Positions 34,071 to 43,614 of a stretch of DNA of 64,000 nucleotides are shown here, in pieces (the first letter of the stretch is position 1; every line of letters begins with the position of its first letter). The stretch lies in contig NZ_JADFTZ010000001.1 in the NCBI RefSeq assembly GCF_015223105.1, forward strand, positions 682,001 to 746,000. Reading direction: 5' to 3'. The notes beneath the pieces were generated by a model, which saw only the letters and a program-made list of their open reading frames with translations, had not been told where the DNA came from and made no database searches. The position numbers and the translations under genes are program-made. Origin of the DNA: Flavobacterium proteolyticum (GTDB lineage: Bacteria; Bacteroidota; Bacteroidia; Flavobacteriales; Flavobacteriaceae).

Positions 34071-35249
34071 ATGAAATTTCTTATAAAATTCTTCAAATGG
34101 TTTGCTATTATTTTAGTAAGCATCATCGTTTTAATGTATATTTTTAACGTAGATTATCTTTTACGAGCTGTAAGAACCATTTATTTTAAAGGTTACACAA
34201 CAGCTTTTCTAGAAGACTATAAAGAATTTCCTAATAGAGAAATTAAGAAAGGAATCGCACAACCTTGGGCAATAGCCACCGATTACAATTCTATTCCTGC
34301 CACCGAAGTCTTATCTAAAAACCATAAAGAATTACAAACTATTGCTTATTTAATTATAAAAAACGATAGTATTTGGCACGAAAGTTATTTTGATGGATTT
34401 GATAAAAATTCTAAAACCAATTCTTTTTCCATGGCAAAAAGTGTTGTTACTATGGCTATGGGGAAAGCAATCATGGAAGGAAAAATGAAAAGTTTAGATC
34501 AAAAAGTAACCGACTTTTTTCCTGAACTAAAAGGAAAATATGCCAAAGAAGTTACTATCGGCGATTTATCTTCTATGGCTTCTGGATTAAGTTGGGATGA
34601 GAAATATTACAGTCCGTTTTCTATTGTAACTCGTGCTTATTTTGATGATAATTTGAAGGATGTGATTCTAGGATTAGACATCAAAGAAAAACCAGGGCAA
34701 TCTTTCAAATATTTAAGTGGTGCTACTCAATTATTGGCGATGTGTATTGAAAAAGCAACAGGAGAACATTTATCTGATTACGTTTCAAAACACTTTTGGC
34801 AACCCATGGGAGCCGAAAACGAAGCACTTTGGCAATTAGATGAAGCGCCTGACGGAATTGAAAAAGCCTATTGTTGTATTGCAAGTAATGCAAGAGATTT
34901 TGCCCGTTTTGGGAAACTATATTTAAATGATGGAAAGTGGAATGGCCAACAATTATTAGATAGTACTTTTGTAAGAAAATGTATTACCCCACGTTTTGAA
35001 AAAAGTCCAGAATATGGTTATGGGTGGTGGATGCACGAAATTAAAGGAAAGAAACTATTTTACATGCGCGGTCATTTAGGACAATTTGTAATTGTAATTC
35101 CCGAAGATGATTTAATCATTGTAAGATTAGGACATTTGAAAGGACTTCAAACTAAAACAGACCCACATAGTAACGATTTATATATTTATGTTGAAGAAGC
35201 CTACAACATGTTAGCACAAAGGGATAAGAAAAATAACACATTACATTAA
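34071..35249 (+). CDS. Beta-lactamase-family serine hydrolase (class C fold)
   Basis: The 392-residue protein has one N-terminal membrane helix (about 5-26) and the class C / DD-peptidase-like Ser-x-x-Lys motif SMAK at 120-123. A YLSG segment (in FKYLSGATQLLA) stands where YxN is usual, and MRGHLGQF takes the KTG position. Members include esterases, D-aminopeptidases and 6-aminohexanoate dimer hydrolases as well as AmpC; the replacement of YxN makes antibiotic resistance unlikely. It is probably a membrane-anchored periplasmic hydrolase. Confidence 0.88.
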   Translation: MKFLIKFFKWFAIILVSIIVLMYIFNVDYLLRAVRTIYFKGYTTAFLEDYKEFPNREIKKGIAQPWAIATDYNSIPATEVLSKNHKELQTIAYLIIKNDSIWHESYFDGFDKNSKTNSFSMAKSVVTMAMGKAIMEGKMKSLDQKVTDFFPELKGKYAKEVTIGDLSSMASGLSWDEKYYSPFSIVTRAYFDDNLKDVILGLDIKEKPGQSFKYLSGATQLLAMCIEKATGEHLSDYVSKHFWQPMGAENEALWQLDEAPDGIEKAYCCIASNARDFARFGKLYLNDGKWNGQQLLDSTFVRKCITPRFEKSPEYGYGWWMHEIKGKKLFYMRGHLGQFVIVIPEDDLIIVRLGHLKGLQTKTDPHSNDLYIYVEEAYNMLAQRDKKNNTLH

Positions 35250-35269
35250 TTTAAACAACTACTACTCTC

Positions 35270-35983
35270 ATGATTGAAAAAATTAATTTAAACAACATCC
35301 TGTTTTTAGACATTGAAACGGTTCCAGAATACCATAATTATCGTGGTTTAGATAATGAAACCCAACAACTTTGGGAACAAAAAACGCAATACCAAAGAAA
35401 AGATGAGGTCTCAGCCGAAGATTTTTACGAACGTGCTGGAATTTGGGCTGAATTTGGAAAAATCATTACCATATCTGTAGGTTATTTTGTTAATAAAGCC
35501 GATATTCGAAACTTTCGTGTTACTAGTTTTTGGGGTGATGAGAAGAAAATTTTAAACGATTTTTCAAATTTATTGAATAACCATTTTAATGGTGCCCAAC
35601 ATGTTTTGTGTGGTCACAATGCCAAAGAATTTGATATTCCTTTCATTGCTAGAAGAATGATTATAAATGGGATTGCACTTCCAAATAAATTGAATTTATT
35701 CGGCAAAAAACCATGGGAAGTACCTCATTTAGATACTTTGGAATTATGGAAGTTTGGCGATTACAAACACTTTACTTCTTTAAAATTATTAACAAAAGTG
35801 CTAGGAATTCCATCACCAAAAGATGATATTGATGGTAGCGAGGTAGCGCACGTTTTTTACGTAGAAAACGATATTGACCGAATCATTACCTATTGCGAAA
35901 AAGATGTAATTGCAGTAGCGCAAATTTTTCTGAGATTAAGACGAGAAGATTTGTTAGTGGAAGATGAAATTATTCATGTATAA
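35270..35983 (+). CDS. Predicted 3'-5' exonuclease, DNA polymerase B-like
   Basis: The 237-residue protein has the DEDD exonuclease pattern: NILFLDIETVPEY (Asp-x-Glu, about residues 14-16), CGHNAKEFDIPFIARRM in the middle, and YCEKDVIAVAQIFLRL near the C-terminus. This order matches the PolB-related 3'-5' exonuclease family (PF10108 type). It probably trims DNA or RNA ends; the true substrate is unknown. It follows the hydrolase gene by 20 bases and ends at a strong bidirectional terminator. Confidence 0.88.
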   Translation: MIEKINLNNILFLDIETVPEYHNYRGLDNETQQLWEQKTQYQRKDEVSAEDFYERAGIWAEFGKIITISVGYFVNKADIRNFRVTSFWGDEKKILNDFSNLLNNHFNGAQHVLCGHNAKEFDIPFIARRMIINGIALPNKLNLFGKKPWEVPHLDTLELWKFGDYKHFTSLKLLTKVLGIPSPKDDIDGSEVAHVFYVENDIDRIITYCEKDVIAVAQIFLRLRREDLLVEDEIIHV

Positions 35984-36013
35984 AAAAAGGGAGCTAATTA
36001 GCTCCCTTTTTAT
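35984..36013. terminator. Bidirectional terminator between the exonuclease and subtilase genes
   Basis: AAAAGGGAGCTAA and TTAGCTCCCTTTT are perfectly self-complementary, with T and A tracts on both sides. Confidence 0.88.
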
Positions 36014-36028
36014 TTAACTCTAAATAAA

Positions 36029-38989
36029 TTATTTATTAATTACTACTTTTCTAGTAGTTTTTCCTAAATCATTTTCAATAGTTAACATATAAATTCCTTC
36101 CGATAGATTTTCAACATTTAATGTTTCAATTGCATTTGAAGATTTTTTAGTAACAACTTGTCTTCCTTGAACATCATACAATATATACGTAGATTCTCCA
36201 AAGGTATCAGATGCTAAATTAATATTCAAAATACCTTTTGTTGGATTTGGATATACTTTAATTTCGGCTAATGCATTACTTGGTGTACTTAAAGATTGTG
36301 CAATATTACAAATCGATAACGAAACTGCATTAATAGCACCACTATCCCCATTGTAGGAGTCAACTACTCTTAAAATCCAAGTTCCATCTGCAGGTAAATT
36401 ATTTAAATTTGTTAAATAACCTACAGGCTTAACTGTTCCTGTAATTGAAGGGATCCCTGTTCCGCATGTAAAATTAACACCTGCATCATCTAATGTGCAA
36501 ATGATATCATCATTATCTCCACAAGGCTCATCAAATAAAGTAATTATTGGACTTCCTATAGCTGCTGGACCTTCCAAATAATATTTCATATCTTGAATGT
36601 ATGTGTGTGTAATGTCGATTGAAACATTAATATCTCCAATAGTTAAACCTCCAGTAACAACAATTGGAACAGTAGCAATACTATTTGCTGTTGCGCCTAT
36701 TGTAGCATTAGTAAAATCTGTTGCCGTAAATGTATTTCCACAAGTTACAATACCAGTTCTAAAATTATTTACTATGGAAGAAGATGCTGCTGCCGTCCCG
36801 CAACGATTCGATGGAACAACTCTCCAATAGTAAGTAGTTTCAGGTGTTAAACCTGTTACTAAGTAACTATTTTCTACCGTATTCACATTTGAAATTAATG
36901 AAGCAAAATTAGACTGAGTAGATACTTGTAAATTGTAAGTTTCAACATTTATATCAGAATTCCAGTTGAAGAAAACAGATGTAGCAACGCTATTCTGTCC
37001 ACTTGCAGGAGAAGTTAAGACTGTTGGTTGAAAGGTAGGTGAATAAATTTTTAATTGCTTAAATCTTGTTTCTACTTCCGTTCCATTTGAGCCTGTAATT
37101 CCAACTGTGTAATTTCCTGGTTGAACAGACGCCAATCCAGAAACTGTCATCGTTACTGTTCCATTAGCACTTAATGATGAAGGGCTAAATGTAGCTGTTG
37201 CTCCTGATGGTAATCCAACAGCCGAAAAAGTCGTTGTCATACTACCCGATTGTTTATAATCAAATGTATATACCGCATCTTGATTAGAACAAACAATTAA
37301 ATCATCTGATTTTGAAATAAGTGCAAAATTAGATGTAATTCCAGTAACTACTAATGAATAATTTTGAGCTCCAGTAACTAAAGTCCCTTTATGCGTAACT
37401 GTGATTACATAATCACCGGCCGCTGGTGTATCAATTCTAACTACTTCAATATTGTCAACATTATTATCCCCTGTTCTAACCGCTAAAGCAGTTGGACTTG
37501 ATTGTAATTTCCATGGATAAAAAGTAGTTGTTCCATCTTTGGTTACTCTAATATCTAAATCATTAACTAAAACTGGTACCGCATAATTATCTCCTAAAGT
37601 ACCATTATTAGCTGTCCCAGGTAAATCAGTCCAAGTTATAGAAGCTACTAAAGGATTTGAAGCGCCTCCAGTTGATTTAACAGTCATAGTAAATGTTTGA
37701 CCTTGAGTTAAATTGTTTTCTGAAACCCAAGATGTTAATCCGTTCCCTGTTATCGTTTCGACTGCTTTTTTAGCATTTAACAAACCCCAACCAAATTTAG
37801 CATCTGGTCCTACGTTTCCAGCATCATCTGCTGTATGACATGCCAACCCTCTTAAAGTAGCCGACTTCATAAAACTATTGGTTAAATTTTTATTGTGTTG
37901 TTGAACCAATAATAAAGTTCCTGCAACATTTGGACTTGCCATTGAAGTTCCAGAATAAGAAGCTGTTGCTGTATTACTAGTAGAAATAGTTGAGGTCAAA
38001 CCAGTACCATTACCTGTAATATCTGGTTTAATTCTTCTATCATCAGTTGGTCCTTGACTACTAGATGCATTTATAGAAACACTTGATAAAGATCCGTCTG
38101 CATTAATAACAGCGTCATTAGCATTAGCAACAATTAGGGTGTTTTTTGATGTCTTATTTCCAGTCAATTTATCATAGCCTGCAGCTATTGGATTTGTATT
38201 ATTATTATTACCACCATCATTTCCAGCAGACATAACAGGTAAATAATAAGGAGATAAATAGGCAATTTCATCCCATCCTTGTGCAGCATCTGTGTATGCC
38301 CCGATGTACCATGCAGGCAAAGAAGTTGTTCCGCTTGTAATAGGCACACCATACGAATGATTTGAAATTAACATTCCACCTAAAACTTCAGATAATGCTT
38401 CTGATTCATCATTATCCCAATAAAATGTTCTTGCAGTTGCTAATGTTGCCATTCCTTTTACACTAGCTGAGCCAGCATTCCAAGGTAATGCAAGAATTGT
38501 ACCTGTAACATGCGTTCCATGATCGCTATATGTTGTTCCCGAAACATCGTCAACGGTTGTTACTCTGCCTCCAAATCCACTATGAGATCTACGCACTGTA
38601 CCTCCATCCCATACACGAGCCACCATACCTTGTCCGTCTAAGGTTAATCCTAATCCACCACCCGTATTTAAAAAATTAGCTCTAGTTGATCTTGCAGCGG
38701 CTACATTCGTTGTTGCATAATAAACAGGAAAACCATCAGGTGTTAATTTCATTAACTCTTGAAATGAACCATTTTCACCTTTAATAATTATTGGCCAACC
38801 GTTTTTATTTGCTACTTCTATGGCTTTAGCTCTTTCTGTTTCTTCCAACTTTTGAAAGTAGGTTATTTTCTGTTGGATTTTTTCTACATCATAATCTTTT
38901 GTGATTTTAGCAACATCTTCTTTTGTTTGGGAAAAAGAAAATGTACAAAAAAACGCAAAGAAAGAAGCGAATAGTTGTTGTTTTTTCAT
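36029..38989 (-). CDS. T9SS-secreted subtilisin-like serine protease
   Basis: The 986-residue protein has a signal peptide (1-20) and a prodomain-like stretch. A peptidase S8 domain follows, with Asp128 in VARVWDGG, His157 in SDHGTHVTG, oxyanion Asn257 and Ser349 in SGTSMASPN. Next come a beta-sandwich region, a fibronectin-III-like domain (about 655-745), a proprotein-convertase P-like domain (about 750-895) and a C-terminal type A T9SS sorting domain (about 910-986: KVYPNPTKGILNI, EGIYMLTIENDLGKTTRKVVI). It should be exported by Sec, crossed through the outer membrane by the type IX system and anchored or released as a surface protease. The catalytic Asp sits in an atypical WDGG context. 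Confidence 0.95.
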   Translation of the reverse strand: MKKQQLFASFFAFFCTFSFSQTKEDVAKITKDYDVEKIQQKITYFQKLEETERAKAIEVANKNGWPIIIKGENGSFQELMKLTPDGFPVYYATTNVAAARSTRANFLNTGGGLGLTLDGQGMVARVWDGGTVRRSHSGFGGRVTTVDDVSGTTYSDHGTHVTGTILALPWNAGSASVKGMATLATARTFYWDNDESEALSEVLGGMLISNHSYGVPITSGTTSLPAWYIGAYTDAAQGWDEIAYLSPYYLPVMSAGNDGGNNNNTNPIAAGYDKLTGNKTSKNTLIVANANDAVINADGSLSSVSINASSSQGPTDDRRIKPDITGNGTGLTSTISTSNTATASYSGTSMASPNVAGTLLLVQQHNKNLTNSFMKSATLRGLACHTADDAGNVGPDAKFGWGLLNAKKAVETITGNGLTSWVSENNLTQGQTFTMTVKSTGGASNPLVASITWTDLPGTANNGTLGDNYAVPVLVNDLDIRVTKDGTTTFYPWKLQSSPTALAVRTGDNNVDNIEVVRIDTPAAGDYVITVTHKGTLVTGAQNYSLVVTGITSNFALISKSDDLIVCSNQDAVYTFDYKQSGSMTTTFSAVGLPSGATATFSPSSLSANGTVTMTVSGLASVQPGNYTVGITGSNGTEVETRFKQLKIYSPTFQPTVLTSPASGQNSVATSVFFNWNSDINVETYNLQVSTQSNFASLISNVNTVENSYLVTGLTPETTYYWRVVPSNRCGTAAASSSIVNNFRTGIVTCGNTFTATDFTNATIGATANSIATVPIVVTGGLTIGDINVSIDITHTYIQDMKYYLEGPAAIGSPIITLFDEPCGDNDDIICTLDDAGVNFTCGTGIPSITGTVKPVGYLTNLNNLPADGTWILRVVDSYNGDSGAINAVSLSICNIAQSLSTPSNALAEIKVYPNPTKGILNINLASDTFGESTYILYDVQGRQVVTKKSSNAIETLNVENLSEGIYMLTIENDLGKTTRKVVINK

Positions 38990-39021
38990 TTTTTGGGGCT
39001 GTTTAGTGTTATTTAATAAAA

Positions 39022-39029
39022 CAAATATA
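39022..39029 (-). promoter_or_regulatory. -7 promoter element for the subtilase gene
   Basis: Read on the minus strand, TATATTTG matches TAnnTTTG exactly, 33 bases before the ATG. The 197-base gap to 39186 is otherwise AT-rich, with a TACATTTA -7-like site (39162-39169) for the plus-strand gene. Confidence 0.4.
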
Positions 39030-39186
39030 TAATTTTTTCACAATCTTAAAAAAATGTTTTAAAAAAATAAACTTTTTTCTAAAACATAACAACTTGAATA
39101 TATATTATTTATGAATTTTTATCTAATAAAAATAAAATTTTCTTTAAAAGTTAAGATATACTACATTTACGAAAAAATAGCATTGT

Positions 39187-40626
39187 ATGGTTTTAAGTAG
39201 ATTTTGGTTAGTAATATTTATATCGTCTATCTTTTTTATTGTATTCGGATTGTTTTCATCGCAATATTATTCTATTGATTATGTTTTGAACGGGAAACAA
39301 GGCGAACCTCTTTTAATAGGTGAAAAATATTTAAAAGAAGTTCCGAAATTTGTTCAAGATAGTGTCCAAAAAGCGGAAGACAAAACATTCATTATCAATA
39401 AAAATGAAAAGGATGCAGACACAACTTATATTTACAACAATCAAACTGTAAAAATCTACAGCGGAAAACAAAAAGCCGATGGTTTGCTTCCTATGACCAA
39501 AAGCAGTTTGTTTGATTTAATTCTGCCTTTGATTGCTTATTTATCCTTTTTCTGTGGAATAATGGAACTACTTATTATTTCAGGAGCTTCGGAAAAATTG
39601 GCGAAAAAATTAAGTCCTTTGTTTGCGAAAGTTTTTCCTTCGATTCCAAAAAACCATGAATCGATTTCTTATATGACATTGAATTTTTCTGCTAACTTCT
39701 TAGGATTGGATTCAGCCGCAACTCCGTTTGGATTAAAAGCGATGCAAAGTTTACAAGAATTAAATCCTGACAAAGACAGAGCTAGTGATGCCCAAATCAT
39801 GTTCATGTGTTTGCATGCTGCTGGTTTAACATTAATTCCAACATCCATTATTGGTTATCGAGCTGCCGAACACGCTGCAAATCCTGCTGACGTTATGTTG
39901 CCATGTATTATTACTTCTTTTGTTGGAACTATTGCCGCTTTTATTTTAGTGGGAATCAAACAAAAAGTAAACTTCAAAAGCGCTTCTTTATTAGCGGCTT
40001 TAATGGGAGTTATCGGTGCGATTGTGGGATTATTATTCTACGTAAACAGTTTGGATTTAATCGGAAAAAACTATTTTACTTCTAACCTTTCGGGATTATT
40101 GTTAATCTTGATTATCGGCGGAACTTTGATATTTTCTTTCGTTCAAGAGAAAAAATTCGTTGAACAAAAAACAACGATTTTCGATACTTTTGTAACCGGT
40201 GCTAACAACGGATTAAAAACCGGAGTAACCATTTTCCCTTATGTTATGGGAATGTTAGTGGCGATTTCCTTATTCAGAAACAGTGGCTTGTTTGAAATTA
40301 TTGCCAACGGAATTTCCTTTTTATTTGCACATCTTGGAGTAGCTAAAGAAATCACCGATTCATTGCCTGTGGCGATGTTGCGCCCTTTTAGTTCAGGTGG
40401 TTCGAGAGGATTTATGATTGATGCGATGAAACAGTTTGGACCTGATTCTTTAACGGGAAGACTAAGCTGTATTTTCCAATGTAGTGCCGAAACGACTTTC
40501 TACGTAATTGCAGTTTATTTTGGAAGTATCAACGTAAAAAACACGCGTTATACTTTAGGAATGATGCTTTTAGTTGACTTGATTTGTGTGATTACGGCGA
40601 TTTTTGTAGCAAGTTGGTTTTTTTAG
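39187..40626 (+). CDS. Nucleoside-recognition (SpmA/SpmB-like) fused membrane protein
   Basis: The 479-residue protein has about ten hydrophobic segments and two Gate/nucleoside-recognition units, as in SpmA and SpmB joined end to end. The first contains MTLNFSANFLGLDSAATPFGLKAMQSLQELN; the second holds LPVAMLRPFSSGGSRGF and CSAETTFYVIAVYFGS. A hydrophilic loop (about 45-110) follows the first helix. SpmA/B were named in sporulating Bacillus, but the fused form is widespread in non-sporulating Bacteroidota, where its role, possibly transport of nucleoside-like solutes, is not established. Confidence 0.88.
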   Translation: MVLSRFWLVIFISSIFFIVFGLFSSQYYSIDYVLNGKQGEPLLIGEKYLKEVPKFVQDSVQKAEDKTFIINKNEKDADTTYIYNNQTVKIYSGKQKADGLLPMTKSSLFDLILPLIAYLSFFCGIMELLIISGASEKLAKKLSPLFAKVFPSIPKNHESISYMTLNFSANFLGLDSAATPFGLKAMQSLQELNPDKDRASDAQIMFMCLHAAGLTLIPTSIIGYRAAEHAANPADVMLPCIITSFVGTIAAFILVGIKQKVNFKSASLLAALMGVIGAIVGLLFYVNSLDLIGKNYFTSNLSGLLLILIIGGTLIFSFVQEKKFVEQKTTIFDTFVTGANNGLKTGVTIFPYVMGMLVAISLFRNSGLFEIIANGISFLFAHLGVAKEITDSLPVAMLRPFSSGGSRGFMIDAMKQFGPDSLTGRLSCIFQCSAETTFYVIAVYFGSINVKNTRYTLGMMLLVDLICVITAIFVASWFF

Positions 40627-40668
40627 AACAATAAATTCATGCATAATTTCCAAAGACATTACTAGTAA

Positions 40669-40872
40669 ATGAGTTTTTTTGAAGAATTAATAATTGATTT
40701 AGGACAAGAAGGAATGTACTTCTTTTTTAAAAGATTGGGTATGCTAACAAAGTGGATTTTCTACTCAGGAAAAAAAACATTCTCAGAAATTAAAAATGAA
40801 AATTGGAATACCAGAATAGGCTTCGTGTTGTTCTTAATAATAGTTGGAATAATAATTTATATTGTAAATTAA
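40669..40872 (+). CDS. Small single-span membrane protein, unknown
   Basis: The 67-residue protein has an amphipathic N-terminus (MSFFEELIIDLGQEGMYF), a central hydrophilic part with Lys and Trp, and a C-terminal membrane helix (about 48-66). It lies between the SpmAB-like gene and fumarase in the same direction, with a plausible ATG. Its composition looks like a true gene and not random frame. No function can be assigned. Confidence 0.65.
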   Translation: MSFFEELIIDLGQEGMYFFFKRLGMLTKWIFYSGKKTFSEIKNENWNTRIGFVLFLIIVGIIIYIVN

Positions 40873-40919
40873 TTCCTTAAAGTTTTAAAAACCTTGCAGG
40901 TTAAAATAACAAAAATCCG

Positions 40920-40927
40920 TAACTTTA
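40920..40927 (+). promoter_or_regulatory. -7 element candidate for fumarase
   Basis: TAACTTTA, one mismatch from TAnnTTTG, lies 20 bases before the preferred ATG. It falls inside the longer TTG-started version of the frame, which argues for the later start. Confidence 0.4.
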
Positions 40928-40947
40928 CCTTTCAAAACATACACAAA

Positions 40948-42549
40948 ATGGACTTTTTATATCAAGATCCGTATCCAATTTTAAAAGACGATACACACTA
41001 CAAAAAATTAACTTCCGATTACGTAAAAATTGAGCAACTTGGCGATAGAGAAATCTTAGTGGTTGACCCAAAAGGTTTAGAACTATTAGCTCAAGAAGCT
41101 ATGGACGACGTTTCGTTTATGTTGCGTTCGGCACATTTACAAAAATTAAGAAACATTATCGAAGACCCAGAAGCAACAGACAACGATCGTTTTGTGGCTT
41201 ATAATTTATTGCAAAATGCTGCTGTAGCTGTAGAAGGTCAATTGCCTTCTTGCCAAGATACTGGAACTGCAATTGTAGTTGCCAAAAAAGGTGAAAACGT
41301 ATACACAGGAGTTGATGATGGCGAATGGTTGTCAAAAGGAATTTACAATACGTACCAAAATAAAAATCTTCGCTACTCGCAAATTGTTCCGATTTCGATG
41401 TTTGAAGAGAAAAACTCGGGCTCTAACTTACCAGCACAAATCGACATTTATGCAAAAAAAGGAAATTCTTATGAGTTTTTATTTTTAACAAAAGGAGGTG
41501 GTTCGGCTAACAAAACGTTTTTGTATCAAAAGACAAAATCGTTGTTAAATGAAAAATCGCTAGACGAATTTGTTCGTGAGCGCATTATGGATTTAGGAAC
41601 AGCAGCTTGTCCTCCGTATCACTTAGCTATCGTTATTGGTGGAACTTCTGCGGAAGCGAATTTAGCAGCCGTGAAAAAAGCATCAGCAGGTTATTATGAC
41701 AATCTTCCAACTTCTGGAAATATGTCGGGTCAAGCATTTCGCGATTTAGAGTGGGAAAAAAGAGTACAAATTATTTGTCAAGAAAGTCAAATTGGAGCAC
41801 AATTTGGTGGAAAATATTTAACGCATGATGTTCGTGTAATTCGTTTACCACGTCATGCTGCATCCTGCCCTGTCGGAATGGGAGTTTCGTGTTCGGCTGA
41901 TCGAAATATCAAAGGTAAAATTACAAAAGACGGTATTTTCTTGGAACAATTGGAAACCAATCCAGCTCAGTTTTTACCAACAACTGCTCCACATTTAGAG
42001 CCAGCGGTAGAAATTGATTTGAACAAACCAATGCCAGAAATTTTAGCAGAATTATCAAAATACCCAATCAAAACACGTTTAAAATTAAACGGAACGTTGA
42101 TTGTGGCTCGTGATATTGCGCATGCAAAAATTAAAGAATTGTTAGACGCTGGAAAACCAATGCCTGAGTATTTCAAAAATCATCCAGTCTATTACGCAGG
42201 TCCAGCTAAAACTCCAGACGGAATGCCATCAGGAAGTTTTGGACCAACAACCGCAGGAAGAATGGACGTTTATGTAGACGAATTCCAAGCCGCTGGCGGA
42301 AGTATGATTATGTTAGCCAAAGGCAACAGAAGCAAAGACGTAATGAACGCTTGTAAAAAACACGGTGGTTTCTATTTAGGTTCGATTGGTGGTCCTGCTG
42401 CGATTTTAGCGAAAGAAAACATCTTATCGGTTGAAGTAGTAGATTTCCCAGAATTAGGTATGGAAGCGGTAAGAAAAATTGAAGTTAAAGATTTCCCAGC
42501 TTTTATTATTACAGATGATAAAGGGAATGATTTTTTTATGAATCTGTAA
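40948..42549 (+). CDS. Class I fumarate hydratase ([4Fe-4S])
   Basis: I start at the ATG at 40948 (533 residues) because the frame can be extended to a TTG at 40894 only by reading through a promoter-like site. The protein has the class I fumarase features: [11 protein letters not shown] (first cluster Cys), [22 protein letters not shown] (second Cys) and a third in [14 protein letters not shown]-terminal beta domain holds [12 protein letters not shown] and [16 protein letters not shown]. It interconverts fumarate and malate in the TCA cycle. The oxygen-labile cluster sits oddly with otherwise aerobic metabolism but is common in this group. Confidence 0.95.
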   Translation: MDFLYQDPYPILKDDTHYKKLTSDYVKIEQLGDREILVVDPKGLELLAQEAMDDVSFMLRSAHLQKLRNIIEDPEATDNDRFVAYNLLQNAAVAVEGQLPSCQDTGTAIVVAKKGENVYTGVDDGEWLSKGIYNTYQNKNLRYSQIVPISMFEEKNSGSNLPAQIDIYAKKGNSYEFLFLTKGGGSANKTFLYQKTKSLLNEKSLDEFVRERIMDLGTAACPPYHLAIVIGGTSAEANLAAVKKASAGYYDNLPTSGNMSGQAFRDLEWEKRVQIICQESQIGAQFGGKYLTHDVRVIRLPRHAASCPVGMGVSCSADRNIKGKITKDGIFLEQLETNPAQFLPTTAPHLEPAVEIDLNKPMPEILAELSKYPIKTRLKLNGTLIVARDIAHAKIKELLDAGKPMPEYFKNHPVYYAGPAKTPDGMPSGSFGPTTAGRMDVYVDEFQAAGGSMIMLAKGNRSKDVMNACKKHGGFYLGSIGGPAAILAKENILSVEVVDFPELGMEAVRKIEVKDFPAFIITDDKGNDFFMNL

Positions 42550-42581
42550 AATATTAAGATAAAAGAATTAAGTATTAAGAC

Positions 42582-42618
42582 AAACCTGTGAGTTGAAAAA
42601 CTTGCAGGTTTTTTTATT
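42582..42618. terminator. Bidirectional terminator after fumarase
   Basis: AAACCTGTGAGTT pairs with AACTTGCAGGTTT over 13 positions (two G-U) around GAAA, followed by a T tract. The convergent gene ends at its far side. Confidence 0.82.
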
Positions 42619-43051
42619 TAAAATAAGATTCTAATAACGCTATTGATTTTTTGACTTTACTATCAAATGTGAATTTTAAAACAAGGAAAAAAATGAGTAG
42701 AAAAGGAAAAAACAACAAAACTTGTAAATCTTCGAATTTATTATAAATAAAAACTACAAATACAAATTCCATAGCAATTATAAGTAAAAATAATCGCTTT
42801 AAAAAAGAGCTAATTGTAAATTCTAAATCTATTGATGAACCATGAATTTTTCCTAATATTTCAGGTCGAAATTGTTCTCTTGGACCAAAATCAAAAGTGG
42901 GTTTAATGTTAATTTCTCCTCTTAAATTTACATTTCCTTCAAAATCAAATTTAGAATTATCACGATGAAAATTTTCAACCTTAGTTTGAAGAATTGCAAT
43001 GATTTCTTCTTTTGAAAGTGATGTTTTTATGGAGTGCGATTTTTTGAACAT
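42614..43051 (-). CDS. Small membrane protein of unknown function
   Basis: The 145-residue protein has a hydrophilic N-terminal half (about 1-80) and two adjacent membrane helices (about 86-130). No recognised domain. It may pair with the next minus-strand gene, also a membrane protein, 58 bases upstream, but there is no further evidence. Confidence 0.6.
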   Translation of the reverse strand: MFKKSHSIKTSLSKEEIIAILQTKVENFHRDNSKFDFEGNVNLRGEINIKPTFDFGPREQFRPEILGKIHGSSIDLEFTISSFLKRLFLLIIAMEFVFVVFIYNKFEDLQVLLFFPFLLIFFLVLKFTFDSKVKKSIALLESYFK

Positions 43052-43109
43052 GATTGAAGTTTAAATTCAAATAAACAATTAACAACCTATAGATTTTTAA
43101 ATGATTTCT

Positions 43110-43508
43110 CTATTTGTAAAATCTCTTAATAATTTCAAAACATGTTAATTCTATAAAGATGAGAACACTATAAAAAATAATATTAGTTTTAAAAACAACG
43201 TCATTAAATCTAATATATAATTCATAATCATTATCATAAATATTCTCAAATATTTCTTGAACCAAATATATTCCTGAAATAAATGCAAATAATGAAACTA
43301 TAAATAAAAATAAAACTTTCTTAAAGAAATTGATTTTATAAAAATCATAAATTAATATCATTCCAACTATTGATACAAATAGAAAGTTTAAATAATGAAA
43401 ATCCATATCCATTCCTCCCTTAGCAAACATAGAAGGAAAACTATATGAAATAATTAAAATTAAAACTATAATTATGAATGCCTTTAGAAAATTTGAAATT
43501 GATTTCAT
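43110..43508 (-). CDS. Four-helix membrane protein of unknown function
   Basis: The 132-residue protein is mostly hydrophobic, with about four membrane helices (around 8-28, 38-55, 63-83 and 104-127) joined by short charged loops. No catalytic motif is visible. Confidence 0.6.
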   Translation of the reverse strand: MKSISNFLKAFIIIVLILIISYSFPSMFAKGGMDMDFHYLNFLFVSIVGMILIYDFYKINFFKKVLFLFIVSLFAFISGIYLVQEIFENIYDNDYELYIRFNDVVFKTNIIFYSVLIFIELTCFEIIKRFYK

Positions 43509-43614
43509 AAGTAAATAATATTAATATTATGAAAAAAAACTTGAGATTCCTTCGGAATTACAAACTATGCGCAAAATACTGAACACTTCAAACTGACAAC
43601 TGACCACTTTAAAC

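Noticed and set aside
39187..40626. Sporulation function suggested by SpmA/SpmB similarity
   Set aside because: The organism type does not sporulate; the family name reflects Bacillus genetics only.
40887..40898. Short AACCTTGCAGGTT inverted repeat as a terminator
   Set aside because: The stem is only four or five pairs and no T tract follows; too weak to call.
40894..40947. Longer fumarase starting at TTG
   Set aside because: The extension contains a promoter-like -7 element and does not look like protein; the ATG at 40948 begins the conserved part.
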